The notes below the pieces were generated by a model. It did no database searches. It saw only the letters and a program-made list of their open reading frames with translations, and had not been told where the DNA came from. Of a stretch of 64,000 nucleotides of DNA, positions 9,030 through 15,974 are shown in pieces; the first letter of the stretch is position 1; each line of letters starts with the position of its first letter. Source of the stretch: Mariniradius saccharolyticus AK6. Its GTDB lineage: Bacteria > Bacteroidota > Bacteroidia > Cytophagales > Cyclobacteriaceae. The stretch is taken from positions 36,037 to 100,036 of the forward strand of contig NZ_AMZY02000017.1 in the NCBI RefSeq assembly GCF_000330725.2. The letters run 5' to 3'. The translations under genes and the position numbers were made by a program.

Positions 9030-9533
9030 ATGAAAACCCTGCCCTTGATTCTATTCACAGTCTTGTTATCATCTTGCTTCACTTTTTCAAAAAAGGAAGA
9101 AGTGGTGGAGCACTTGGCACCCATCGTTCGATACGACAGGTCGGATGCAGCAATTTTGAAGGGAGTTTTTATACCGGAGGGAAAAAGCTACTACCTGACT
9201 TCTGGCTTGGTGGCTACGGCAAAAAACCCAGACGCAGTGCCGGGAACTTATGAGCGTTACGGAAATACCTACGAGCAGAGCATCAGTATCTTGGAAAAAA
9301 TCAAGGCGACCCTCCAGGAAGCTGGCTTTGAAATGCACGATGTGGTTTTTCTGCGGGTTTATCTCGCTCCGGACAATGAGGGGAAAATAGACTGGGACTC
9401 TTGGTTCAAGGCCTACGGCGAGTTCTTCAACAATGAACAAAACCCAAACAAAGTAGCGAGATCGACGATTGGCGTTTACGCTTTGGCAAATCCCGATTTA
9501 CTGGTCGAAATCGAAGCCGTTGCTGCGAAATGA
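9030..9533 (+). CDS. RidA-family (YjgF/UK114) lipoprotein
   Basis: 167 residues. The N-terminus is a lipoprotein signal with lipobox LLSSC (Cys16), so the mature protein is membrane-anchored in the envelope. The rest is RidA-like: ISILEKIKATLQEAG, VVFLRVYLA and the C-terminal ARSTIGVYALANPDLLVEIE, whose Arg aligns with the substrate-carboxylate-binding Arg of RidA. Cytoplasmic RidA deaminates reactive enamines and imines; an exported version must have another substrate or role. It overlaps the next gene by 4 bp (ATGA), so the two are probably co-translated. Confidence 0.85.
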   Translation: MKTLPLILFTVLLSSCFTFSKKEEVVEHLAPIVRYDRSDAAILKGVFIPEGKSYYLTSGLVATAKNPDAVPGTYERYGNTYEQSISILEKIKATLQEAGFEMHDVVFLRVYLAPDNEGKIDWDSWFKAYGEFFNNEQNPNKVARSTIGVYALANPDLLVEIEAVAAK

Positions 9534-9970
9534 AAACCATCAAACTTGGCCTAGCTCTTCTAGGCTTTTCAATCCTATTGCAAGCCTGTTCCTGCGAGCC
9601 CGAAAACCTCACGAAAGGATTGTTTTGGGGATTCAACAAAATCGCGGGTGAAGGATATTTCCCTTCGCCCGAACTCATTGCTCTGGGCGGGTTTGAACAT
9701 GTGGAAGTAGCCGTAAACCATAGCATCGTCAATGGTGAAGACCAAAGCAGGATAGAACTGAAACTCTACAATGGCAAAAGCAAGGAGTTTTTGGAAAATG
9801 AAGCCAATGTCGCCAGAAAATGCGCCGAATTGTACGCCGCCAACTATTCTAGGATCAGCGAATTCAAGACTATAGACATACAATTTGTAAAAGTCGACCC
9901 GATCAATCCGGAGAACTACACCATCGCAGAATACAATTTTGACGTGAGTGACCTTTTGACCAAACCCTAA
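9530..9970 (+). CDS. lipoprotein of unknown function
   Basis: 146 residues, with lipobox LLQAC at about residues 16-20. It starts inside the stop of the RidA-like lipoprotein gene (ATGA overlap). The mature part is mixed alpha/beta with a VEVAVNHSIVNGEDQSRIELKL strand pair and a helix ENEANVARKCAELYAANY; it has no recognised domain. Tight coupling suggests work with the RidA-like protein in the envelope, but nothing in the sequence shows what that is. Confidence 0.75.
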   Translation: MKTIKLGLALLGFSILLQACSCEPENLTKGLFWGFNKIAGEGYFPSPELIALGGFEHVEVAVNHSIVNGEDQSRIELKLYNGKSKEFLENEANVARKCAELYAANYSRISEFKTIDIQFVKVDPINPENYTIAEYNFDVSDLLTKP

Positions 9971-9978
9971 ACTCAGCC

Positions 9979-10257
9979 ATGGACAACTACATGAATTTCC
10001 CCGAGCAGCCCAAAGCGCCAATTGTCAAAACCAGCGATTGGTTTTTGACGATATTGATTTCAAGTATTCCACTGATTGGATTCATCATGCTTGTCGTTTG
10101 GGCAATAGACAAGGAAGGCAATCCCAATAAATCCAATTGGGCAAAGGCGACCCTTATTTGGTATGCCATTGGATTTGGCTTCGTAATGCTGGTTTTGTTC
10201 TTTATCGGATTTGGGGCGATCACCGGGGTATTTGACGACGTTCCCACTTGGGATTAA
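9979..10257 (+). CDS. small inner-membrane protein, two TM segments
   Basis: 92 residues: a soluble N-terminus with the segment KTSDWFLT, TM1 about 25-43 (ILISSIPLIGFIMLVVW), a short loop DKEGNPNKSNWAKA, and TM2 about 60-82. The pattern of two helices around an NPNKxNWAKA loop recurs in many small uncharacterised Bacteroidota and Firmicutes membrane proteins. It lies 8 bp after the preceding lipoprotein gene, so probably in the same operon. No function can be given. Confidence 0.7.
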   Translation: MDNYMNFPEQPKAPIVKTSDWFLTILISSIPLIGFIMLVVWAIDKEGNPNKSNWAKATLIWYAIGFGFVMLVLFFIGFGAITGVFDDVPTWD

Positions 10258-10290
10258 GGAAATAAACCTACAGCAAACCCCCTCCATCTA

Positions 10291-10443
10291 AGTGTAGTAT
10301 ATACTTTCAGTGGTGACTGGGAGGATCCCGATAGCCAGCACGGATGTAACTACACCCTTCTATCAAATACAATCTGCAATTGCATTTTATCGACGAGTTA
10401 TCGAATTAGAACATAGTTCTAAACAGATGGAATTAAAAATTCA
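10291..10443 (+). repeat. dispersed ~150-nt repeat, copy 1
   Basis: Begins GTGTAGTATATACTTTCAGT and contains GGATCCCGATAGCCA in the middle and GAATTAAAAATTC at the end. Aligns by eye along its length with copies at 11929-12079 and 63294-63449, same orientation. Internal GTGTAGT / ACTACAC can pair. No coding potential. The non-coding interval 10258-10559 holds this repeat and nothing else I can identify. Confidence 0.75.
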
Positions 10444-10559
10444 TAAGGATAGAAAAGTGTAGTTGAAAACTACGCTTAGCGGGGGCATTGACGTTTTCCG
10501 GACGGAGATTTTGCCTCTTTTCTCAATAAATTCATTCACAAACAATTTCCACCATTGAC

Positions 10560-11282
10560 TTAGCCCCAATCATTCCAAATAAGATCAACATGGTCTCTCC
10601 AAAGTCCTTTGCCAATTTTCAAATTCATTGATGGGACTAGCGTTTGATCAATGCCTAACAAGGTTCCCAATGATACGATCCTCATTTGTTCCTTCGGAAC
10701 ATCAGGTCCCGGGCCTGCAAACATTTCCCATTCACTTTTCTCCCAACGCATAATCTCTGTTATTTTTTCGCCTTTGAGCGCAGCCAAATTGGTCACTACT
10801 TTTGAGTCTCTTGGGACAGAATAATTCCATTCGTCGATCAACCACTTCCAAACTGGCTCTGCTTTGGTATCAAACTCCTTTGATAAGTCTGGAACATCTA
10901 AAGTGTGGTGCTCGGCATCTGGCAAAATCTGCAATGCATTAAATTCACTTACTTGAAAATAGTCATAAACCCCCAGCATTAACAATTTAGACCAACTAGG
11001 GTGAACCTTCACCAACGAAAATGAACCTAATAAAGGGATATCTATTTCAACGCCATTAGGATTGGTTTCCAAAAAACTACCAATCCTATGAAATAATTCG
11101 TTGATTTCATTCGCAGAGAAATATTCACCTCCGGCAAAAATCAATTCAACATTCACTTGATCCTTTAGGCCGATAGTGTACGCAAATCTAGGGATACCAT
11201 CACCGGCAATAAGCGTTACATGATATTGATTCCGATTGATATTTGACTTGATCGTTTTTAAAAACTGTTCTCTATTAATCAT
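10560..11282 (-). CDS. DUF4262 domain protein
   Basis: 240 residues, no signal peptide. The N-terminal ~150 residues carry the DUF4262 signature (YHVTLIAGDGIPRFAYTIGL, then LIFAGGEYFSANEI), followed by an acidic C-terminal extension with VWKWLIDEW. Function is unknown in the family. Its ATG overlaps the stop codon of an HNH nuclease remnant (ATGA). This arrangement and its acidity suggest an immunity-like or cargo role, which is inference only. The gene lies in a segment bounded by two direct repeats, a sign of recent acquisition. Confidence 0.8.
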   Translation of the reverse strand: MINREQFLKTIKSNINRNQYHVTLIAGDGIPRFAYTIGLKDQVNVELIFAGGEYFSANEINELFHRIGSFLETNPNGVEIDIPLLGSFSLVKVHPSWSKLLMLGVYDYFQVSEFNALQILPDAEHHTLDVPDLSKEFDTKAEPVWKWLIDEWNYSVPRDSKVVTNLAALKGEKITEIMRWEKSEWEMFAGPGPDVPKEQMRIVSLGTLLGIDQTLVPSMNLKIGKGLWRDHVDLIWNDWG

Positions 11283-11434
11283 GGATTCTTATGTACATGA
11301 TTGCGACAACTTTCACAAAGATTAACCATATCTTCTTTAGTCGTTTTACCTCCATCAGCGTGCCTTGTTTTATGATGTGCTTGCACGGTACTCCTGGTTG
11401 CGGGTTTATCACAGCCCCACCCCAAAACCTTTTT
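11279..11434 (-). pseudogene. HNH endonuclease C-terminal remnant
   Basis: A 51-codon open frame without a usable start, from after a stop at 11435-11437 to TGA at 11279-11281. The peptide has a zinc-type Cys (GCDKPATR), the HNH core AHHKTRHADGGKTTKEDM, and CESCRNHVHKNP at the end, i.e. the complete tail of an HNH domain with its beta-beta-alpha metal motif. Everything upstream in frame is missing and is replaced by the lipoprotein gene at 11409-11891, which overlaps by 26 bp in another frame. The stop codon overlaps the DUF4262 start, preserving what looks like the original gene pairing. Confidence 0.7.
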
Positions 11435-11891
11435 TCACCAATAAGGCAATAGAATAGAAAGGGGTCGAATCAGTACTCATTGCGCAATCTGCTTCATTAA
11501 CCCGAATTCTCGTATTTGTATCATTGTCCAATCTAAAGGCTAACCAACATTCGTTATCGTAAATGTATTCAGTTACGACATATGCATAACCATCCGCATC
11601 TTCATCTAGCTCTGCATCGCCTCCTTTATTCTTTGCAATCCCTGCCAACCGAGCCTCTTGCATTGTAATCTTATTTCGAGAAACTAATAAAAAACTTATC
11701 TCTCTCTCGTTTCTCGAATATAGTTCGACATACTGTTTCAATGTGTCATTCTCAAATTCAAAAATTTCGCTTTTAGAATTGTTAATGGAATAACTCTCAT
11801 TAAAGTCATTTAATGTTTTATCTTTTTTGAGCATCCCTACTGTACATGAACCAATCATAAAGACGAATAAAATTGTTTCTATCATTTTCAT
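11409..11891 (-). CDS. lipoprotein of unknown function
   Basis: 160 residues. The N-terminus (ETILFVFMIGSC) has a hydrophobic stretch followed by a lipobox-like IGSC at 13-16. The mature part is acidic (GGDAELDEDADGYAYVV) and ends LLVKKGFGVGL over the HNH remnant. No recognised domain. Base composition is more A/T-rich than the flanks, in line with a transferred segment. It lies inside the repeat-bounded insert with the DUF4262 gene. Confidence 0.6.
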   Translation of the reverse strand: MKMIETILFVFMIGSCTVGMLKKDKTLNDFNESYSINNSKSEIFEFENDTLKQYVELYSRNEREISFLLVSRNKITMQEARLAGIAKNKGGDAELDEDADGYAYVVTEYIYDNECWLAFRLDNDTNTRIRVNEADCAMSTDSTPFYSIALLVKKGFGVGL

Positions 11892-11928
11892 AGGTATTAG
11901 GGAGTATAATGTCGAGTACTATGCACTG

Positions 11929-12079
11929 CCCCCCTGTGTGTACTATAAAGTTTCAGTGGTGGCTGGGTGGATCCCGGATACATTGCGGATTCAATCCACC
12001 TCTTTATCCTATTCAATAGAAATACGATCCTAAATCAATGATCGGAATATAGTTTGAGATCAGGTGAATTAAAAATTCC
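11929..12079 (+). repeat. dispersed ~150-nt repeat, copy 2
   Basis: Starts near CCCCCTGTGTGTACTATAAAG, has GGTGGCTGGGTGGATCCCGG in the middle and ends with ATAGTTTGAGATCAGGTGAA then TTAAAAATTCC. GGTGGAT / ATCCACC can form a stem. Directly repeated with copy 1, the two enclosing 10.45-11.92 kb. Confidence 0.75.
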
Positions 12080-12107
12080 AATAGAAAAAAGGGATTGGTG
12101 AAAAAAC

Positions 12108-12788
12108 CTACAACAAACCCTCACCGGTCTCGGAATCTTCCACTGCCCTGGACAGGAAATCATGAAAGGGCTTCATGATTTTGAAGCCCTCCACGGCCTT
12201 CTCTTTATAACTTCCATCTTCGATTTCCTTGTCGGACAAGGGACTCGAGACAATGAAGCTTTTGAACCTCAACAAATCCAAGTATGGGTGCTCGCTGTCA
12301 AATCCTTTTGGCGCCGACTTCAACTGCTCCCCTTCTATCCCTTTGAAAACACTTTTGAATGAAGTTGCTTCCAGAATTTCCCTGAGTTCATGGCCGGAAT
12401 AATCGATTTCCTGCCTAATCTTCTTGAGAGAGTCCGCCTCGGGCATCCAAATCCCACCCGCAAAAAAACTCTGCCCCGGCTGCACATGGACATAATATCC
12501 CGGACCCATTGATTTTTTTCCACCCAAAGCGAAATATGCGGCAAAATTGGTCTTGTAGGGATCTTTGTTGGCAGAGAATCGAACATCACGATTTTGCCTG
12601 AATACACAATCCTTGGGCTGAAAGGAAGCAAAACCGGGTTCCCATTCACTGATATTGGCTATCATCCAAGCGACGTCCTCCAAAAACCTTTCCCGATTCT
12701 TCCGATACCAGTCTTTGTTGGCATCCATCCATTGTTTGGTATTGTGTGCGCTGAGTTCGCTGAGAAAATGGAGGTATCGCGTGTCCAT
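12108..12788 (-). CDS. DUF2461 family protein
   Basis: 226 residues when started at the ATG at 12788 (MDTRYLHFLSELSAHN). The open frame runs to 12875 but the extra 29 residues do not look like protein of this family. Conserved family features are LSAHNTKQWMDANKDWY, FRQNRDVRFSANKDPYKTNF and GPGYYVHVQPGQSFFAGGIW. Function is unknown (TIGR02453-type); cytoplasmic by sequence. It follows the esterase operon on the same strand, which ends with its own terminator, so it is probably transcribed independently. Confidence 0.88.
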   Translation of the reverse strand: MDTRYLHFLSELSAHNTKQWMDANKDWYRKNRERFLEDVAWMIANISEWEPGFASFQPKDCVFRQNRDVRFSANKDPYKTNFAAYFALGGKKSMGPGYYVHVQPGQSFFAGGIWMPEADSLKKIRQEIDYSGHELREILEATSFKSVFKGIEGEQLKSAPKGFDSEHPYLDLLRFKSFIVSSPLSDKEIEDGSYKEKAVEGFKIMKPFHDFLSRAVEDSETGEGLL

Positions 12789-12871
12789 AAGGAAAAGGTC
12801 TACTGATGAAGTATTGGTATAGAATCCCGTGAAGTTACAAATCCAACGACGGACGACCACGGTTCTTACCA

Positions 12872-12906
12872 ACAAAAAAACCCAGGATAGTCTCCCGGGT
12901 TTTATT
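12872..12906 (-). terminator. terminator of the MarR/YceI/dioxygenase/esterase operon
   Basis: On the minus strand ACCCGGGA / TCCTGGGT (one G-T pair) around loop GACTA, followed by a T run. Confidence 0.75.
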
Positions 12907-12924
12907 TGGTTCGATTTTTTTTTC

Positions 12925-13533
12925 TCAGAAAATATGCGTGTTGACCCAATCCAACTCCTCCTGTCGAATCGTATGCATCGTGTCTTGGAAAATCAGCTTT
13001 TGGACATTTGCACCCAGGGACTGCATCAATTTGGCAGAAGCCTCAATTCGCTCCAAGGGCACATGCATGTCACGGAAACTCGCTCCGATAAATACCGGTG
13101 TCCCTGCAAAATCCCCCGAGTATTTCCAAGGCTGAAGCTTCTCGCCGATGAGTCCTCCCGTGAAAGCCGCAACACCTCCATACCTTTTCGCATGTCGGGT
13201 GGCAAACTCCAAGGATAGGCAAGCGCCCTGCGAAAATCCAATCCAATAAATCTGCTCGGATTCAAGTCCTTGATTGTACAAGCCGGACACCAAATCCTCC
13301 AAGTGCCGAATGGAATTGGACAAGGCTGGTTCGTTGCTTGCATCGGGCGCCATGAAACTGAATGGATACCAAGTGTTTCCCTTTGCCTGTGGGGCTAACA
13401 AAGCAAAACCTTCCAGATTCAGATATTTCTCGAGCTCCAATATGCTATGTGCCGAAGCTCCGCGACCATGCAGCATGATGGCTACTTTCTCCGCCCGATC
13501 CAATGAAACGCCGCGCTGTACGATCTCAAGCAT
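12925..13533 (-). CDS. carboxylesterase/phospholipase-type alpha/beta hydrolase (MhqD-like)
   Basis: 202 residues, cytoplasmic. Catalytic triad visible: nucleophile in GFSQGA (Ser about 100), Asp in FRDMHVP and His in QDTMHTI; oxyanion region MLHGRGA. This is the short carboxylesterase fold of Bacillus MhqD. Its ATG overlaps the dioxygenase stop by 8 bp, so the two are co-translated, as in mhqO-mhqD pairs that clear quinone or catechol stress. The exact substrate is inferred from that pairing. Confidence 0.85.
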   Translation of the reverse strand: MLEIVQRGVSLDRAEKVAIMLHGRGASAHSILELEKYLNLEGFALLAPQAKGNTWYPFSFMAPDASNEPALSNSIRHLEDLVSGLYNQGLESEQIYWIGFSQGACLSLEFATRHAKRYGGVAAFTGGLIGEKLQPWKYSGDFAGTPVFIGASFRDMHVPLERIEASAKLMQSLGANVQKLIFQDTMHTIRQEELDWVNTHIF

Positions 13534-14476
13534 AGTTTTCTACCTGTAGTTTGACTTTTGGCAATCTCTTTTCGATACCCTCCCGTTGTGGTTCAGCCCA
13601 TCCCGGCAGCTTGAGTGCTTCTCCCAAGTGTGCCTCGTCCTCGTCGATGGCGAATCCAGGTTCATCTGTCGCAATTTCAAACAGGACGCCTCCCGGTTCA
13701 CGGAAGTAGATGGATTTGAAATAGTTTCTGTCACGTACTTCGGTGACATTGAGGCCATGCCTCATCAAGATATCCTGTATCTCCAGTTGGGTTGCTGTGT
13801 TCGGGGTACGGAAAGCAATGTGGTGTACCGTTCCAGCGCTTTGAATCCCATGTCTTCCATTTGGATCCAGCACGATATCAACGATATCACCCGGCTTTCC
13901 TTCGGTACCATAACGGTATCGACCATTTTCCTCCGCAATAAACTTGTAGTCCATCAATTCGACCAACAATTTCTCGGTCAAATCCTTGGAACGCAGATTC
14001 AAAGTCGCACCATAGAAGCCACGAATCGACATTTCCAAGGGGATATGCCCATAGGTCCACCCTTTTCTCGAATCCGAACTATTGGCAATCAGTTCTATAC
14101 CCATCCCATCATGGTCCTCAAAACGGATCAGTTTTTCCCCAAAACGGGTCAACACCGTTGAGGTTGGAATGCTATATTTTGCCAGTCTGTCGATCCAAAA
14201 ATCCAAAGCATCCTCCGGTATCGAAAAGGCCGTGTAGGTCAACTCCCCGGTTCCTTTCGTACCTTTTCTCGCGCCATCAAATGGAAACGTCGTGAAAACC
14301 GTACCCGGTGCGCCCAGTTCATCCCCAAAATAAAAATGGTAGACGTCTGGTGCGTCGAAGTTGATGGTTTTCTTGACCATGCGAAGCCCCAAGATTCCGG
14401 TATAGAAATCGAGGTTTTTTTGCGCATTTCCCGCGATTGCGGTAATATGATGTATTCCTTTGATGAGCGTTGCCAT
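13526..14476 (-). CDS. ring-cleaving dioxygenase, VOC superfamily (MhqO-like)
   Basis: 316 residues, two vicinal-oxygen-chelate modules. Metal ligands are suggested by IHHITAIAG at 8-16, VHHIAFR near 218 and LFEIATDEPGF near 270 (2-His-1-Glu). It matches the MhqO/LinE-like extradiol dioxygenase group, which opens hydroquinones or catechols. Overlap with the esterase gene and a palindrome shared with the MarR gene upstream of yceI place it in a quinone-responsive operon. Confidence 0.88.
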   Translation of the reverse strand: MATLIKGIHHITAIAGNAQKNLDFYTGILGLRMVKKTINFDAPDVYHFYFGDELGAPGTVFTTFPFDGARKGTKGTGELTYTAFSIPEDALDFWIDRLAKYSIPTSTVLTRFGEKLIRFEDHDGMGIELIANSSDSRKGWTYGHIPLEMSIRGFYGATLNLRSKDLTEKLLVELMDYKFIAEENGRYRYGTEGKPGDIVDIVLDPNGRHGIQSAGTVHHIAFRTPNTATQLEIQDILMRHGLNVTEVRDRNYFKSIYFREPGGVLFEIATDEPGFAIDEDEAHLGEALKLPGWAEPQREGIEKRLPKVKLQVENYA

Positions 14477-14550
14477 GGGAATAGGATGTTTTTAGTGAAT
14501 TTAGTGATAATAGCCGCCGATACAGCTGTACCGGCGGATTTTGTGGCAAA

Positions 14551-15087
14551 TTATGCCTGCTTGACAACTTGGATGTTGGCAAGGATTCTCACTTGGTCGC
14601 CCACGACCACGCTTCCTGCCTCCGTCACATAGTTCCAAGTCAAGCCAAACTCTTTGCGGCTGACTTTGCCTTCCAATTCAAATCCAGCCTTGGTGTTGCC
14701 ATATGGATCCTGTACCACGCCACCGAACTCGACGTCCAACTCAACGGCCTTTGTGGTACCTTTGATTGTTAAGTCACCTTTCAAGGTATTGCCTTCCAAC
14801 ACGCCTTCGAAAGTCATTTTTGGAAATGTCACGGCATCGAAGAAATCGGCAGACTTCAAATGGTTGTCACGGTCTGCTTGGTTGGTGTCGATGCTCGCGA
14901 TATCCGCAGAAAAAGAGATTTTTGCTCCCTGGAAATCATCGGAAGCAGTCTCGGCACTGGCGTCGAAAGTCTTGAAATAACCAGTGACGGTGGAGATTAC
15001 AAGGTGCTTTACCTTGAATGAAACCTCAGAATGTGTAGGGTCCAAACCCCATTTTGTAGTTGTTGCTGTTGCTGTTGCAGTACTCAT
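14551..15087 (-). CDS. YceI family lipocalin-like protein
   Basis: 178 residues. YceI signature: WGLDPTHSEVSFKVKHLVISTVTG split over two strands, SADFFDAVTFPKMTF, LTIKGTTKAVELDVEF and EFGLTWNYVTEAGSVVVGDQV. YceI proteins bind polyisoprenoid or quinone-like lipids in a beta barrel. There is no signal peptide, so this copy is cytoplasmic, unlike many periplasmic relatives; that fits a quinone-handling role beside the dioxygenase. The Thr/Ala-rich start (MSTATATATTT) is unusual but clear. An operator-like palindrome lies 47-56 bp before its start. Confidence 0.92.
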   Translation of the reverse strand: MSTATATATTTKWGLDPTHSEVSFKVKHLVISTVTGYFKTFDASAETASDDFQGAKISFSADIASIDTNQADRDNHLKSADFFDAVTFPKMTFEGVLEGNTLKGDLTIKGTTKAVELDVEFGGVVQDPYGNTKAGFELEGKVSRKEFGLTWNYVTEAGSVVVGDQVRILANIQVVKQA

Positions 15088-15131
15088 TTTGATTATTGTT
15101 TAAGTGAATGAAAATTGATTTATCTACATTA

Positions 15132-15150
15132 TTTGTATATACATTAAATA
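15132..15150. promoter_or_regulatory. MarR-type operator, upstream of yceI
   Basis: TGTATATACA (15134-15143) with flank giving TTTGTATATACATTAAATA. Its reverse complement shares a 17-nt block (TATTTAATGTATATACA) with the site upstream of the MarR gene at 15634-15650. Confidence 0.7.
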
Positions 15151-15163
15151 TTGGAAATTTTTT

Positions 15164-15613
15164 TTACCCCCTGAGTTTGTCCAACAAATCGTTCAGCTGG
15201 TTGACTTCCTGCTCACTCAATTGGATCAACGCTCTGTTGTGCCCATCCGTTTGTTTTTCGATTTCAGCCAAGACGTCGAGTCCCTTTTCCGTGATCAATA
15301 CATCGACTTGCCTCCTATCGCTTTCGCATTCCCTGCGGATGATCATGCCTTTTAACTTCAACTTCTCCACCAACCTGGACGCATTAGACATGCGATTCAA
15401 CATGCGCTCCTGTATCGAGGAAACGGTAATCGCATTTCCTTTTTGGCCTCTCAGGATTCTCAGCACGTTGTATTGCTCCGGTGAAAGCCCGTATTTCTTG
15501 AACAAGCTACTTTGGGAATTGACAATATAACTTTGCGTGAAAAGAAGATTCACCACTGCTTTGTTATAAGGATCCTTGAATTCCTTCTGCTTGATGGCGT
15601 CCTCTATTCTCAT
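15164..15613 (-). CDS. MarR family transcriptional regulator
   Basis: 149 residues with a winged-helix MarR core: KYGLSPEQYNVLRILRGQKG, recognition-helix region VSSIQERMLNRMSNASRLVEKL near 63-86, wing REC..DRRQVDVLITEKG. It is the first gene of a minus-strand set with yceI, dioxygenase and esterase. Two related palindromes, one upstream of itself and one upstream of yceI, suggest autorepression and repression of the downstream genes, with release by quinones or electrophiles as known for MhqR. It has no obvious redox Cys, so ligand sensing is more likely than thiol oxidation. Confidence 0.9.
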   Translation of the reverse strand: MRIEDAIKQKEFKDPYNKAVVNLLFTQSYIVNSQSSLFKKYGLSPEQYNVLRILRGQKGNAITVSSIQERMLNRMSNASRLVEKLKLKGMIIRRECESDRRQVDVLITEKGLDVLAEIEKQTDGHNRALIQLSEQEVNQLNDLLDKLRG

Positions 15614-15652
15614 CTGTATATAATGTTTTTGTATTTAATGTATATACATACA
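15614..15652. promoter_or_regulatory. MarR-type operator region at its own promoter
   Basis: Perfect 12-bp palindrome ATGTATATACAT at 15638-15649 inside TATTTAATGTATATACATA, plus a second half-like TGTATATAATG adjacent to the MarR start codon. Confidence 0.7.
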
Positions 15653-15772
15653 AATGTACGAGAAAGTTTCAGAACTTGAAAAAATATTGGAAAAAAATAT
15701 CTGGGCCCCACTCCGGTATGTTCTGTGAGGTAATGAATTAATCTGTTACATTTAACATTTTACTTCCATTCT

Positions 15773-15890
15773 TTCAACCCTTCCAGGGTTGGAATGCTCT
15801 CCATGCGACGTCTTCGCTTCCCACCGGGTTTAACCCGGGGTAAATACCACCTTGTGGATTCAATCACTTCGTGATTACGTAAATCCACCC
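15773..15890. repeat. REP-like cluster of short palindromes
   Basis: Consecutive inverted repeats: CAACCC/GGGTTG around TTCCA, CCGGGTTTAACCCGG, GTGGATT/AATCCAC, and AATCAC TTC GTGATT nested inside the last. This resembles REP sequences mobilised by RAYT transposases, which are frequent in Bacteroidota; no transposase gene is nearby. The rest of the non-coding stretch 15653-15974 holds only this and the M3 promoter. Confidence 0.6.
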
Positions 15891-15940
15891 AATTCTTCAT
15901 ACCTCATTCCCCATCCCTCATTTGCAATTTCATTTCTCCC

Positions 15941-15948
15941 TATCTTTG
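15941..15948 (+). promoter_or_regulatory. -7 element of the M3 peptidase gene
   Basis: TATCTTTG matches TAnnTTTG, 27 bp before the ATG. The nearest TTTG upstream is only 16 bp away, so the -33 box is doubtful. Confidence 0.55.
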
Positions 15949-15974
15949 CGCCCGAAACCCAAATAAGAATACCC

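Noticed and set aside
13586..14161. 191-codon open frame opposite the dioxygenase gene
   Set aside because: Antisense shadow of a well-supported VOC dioxygenase; no domain or plausible start signals.
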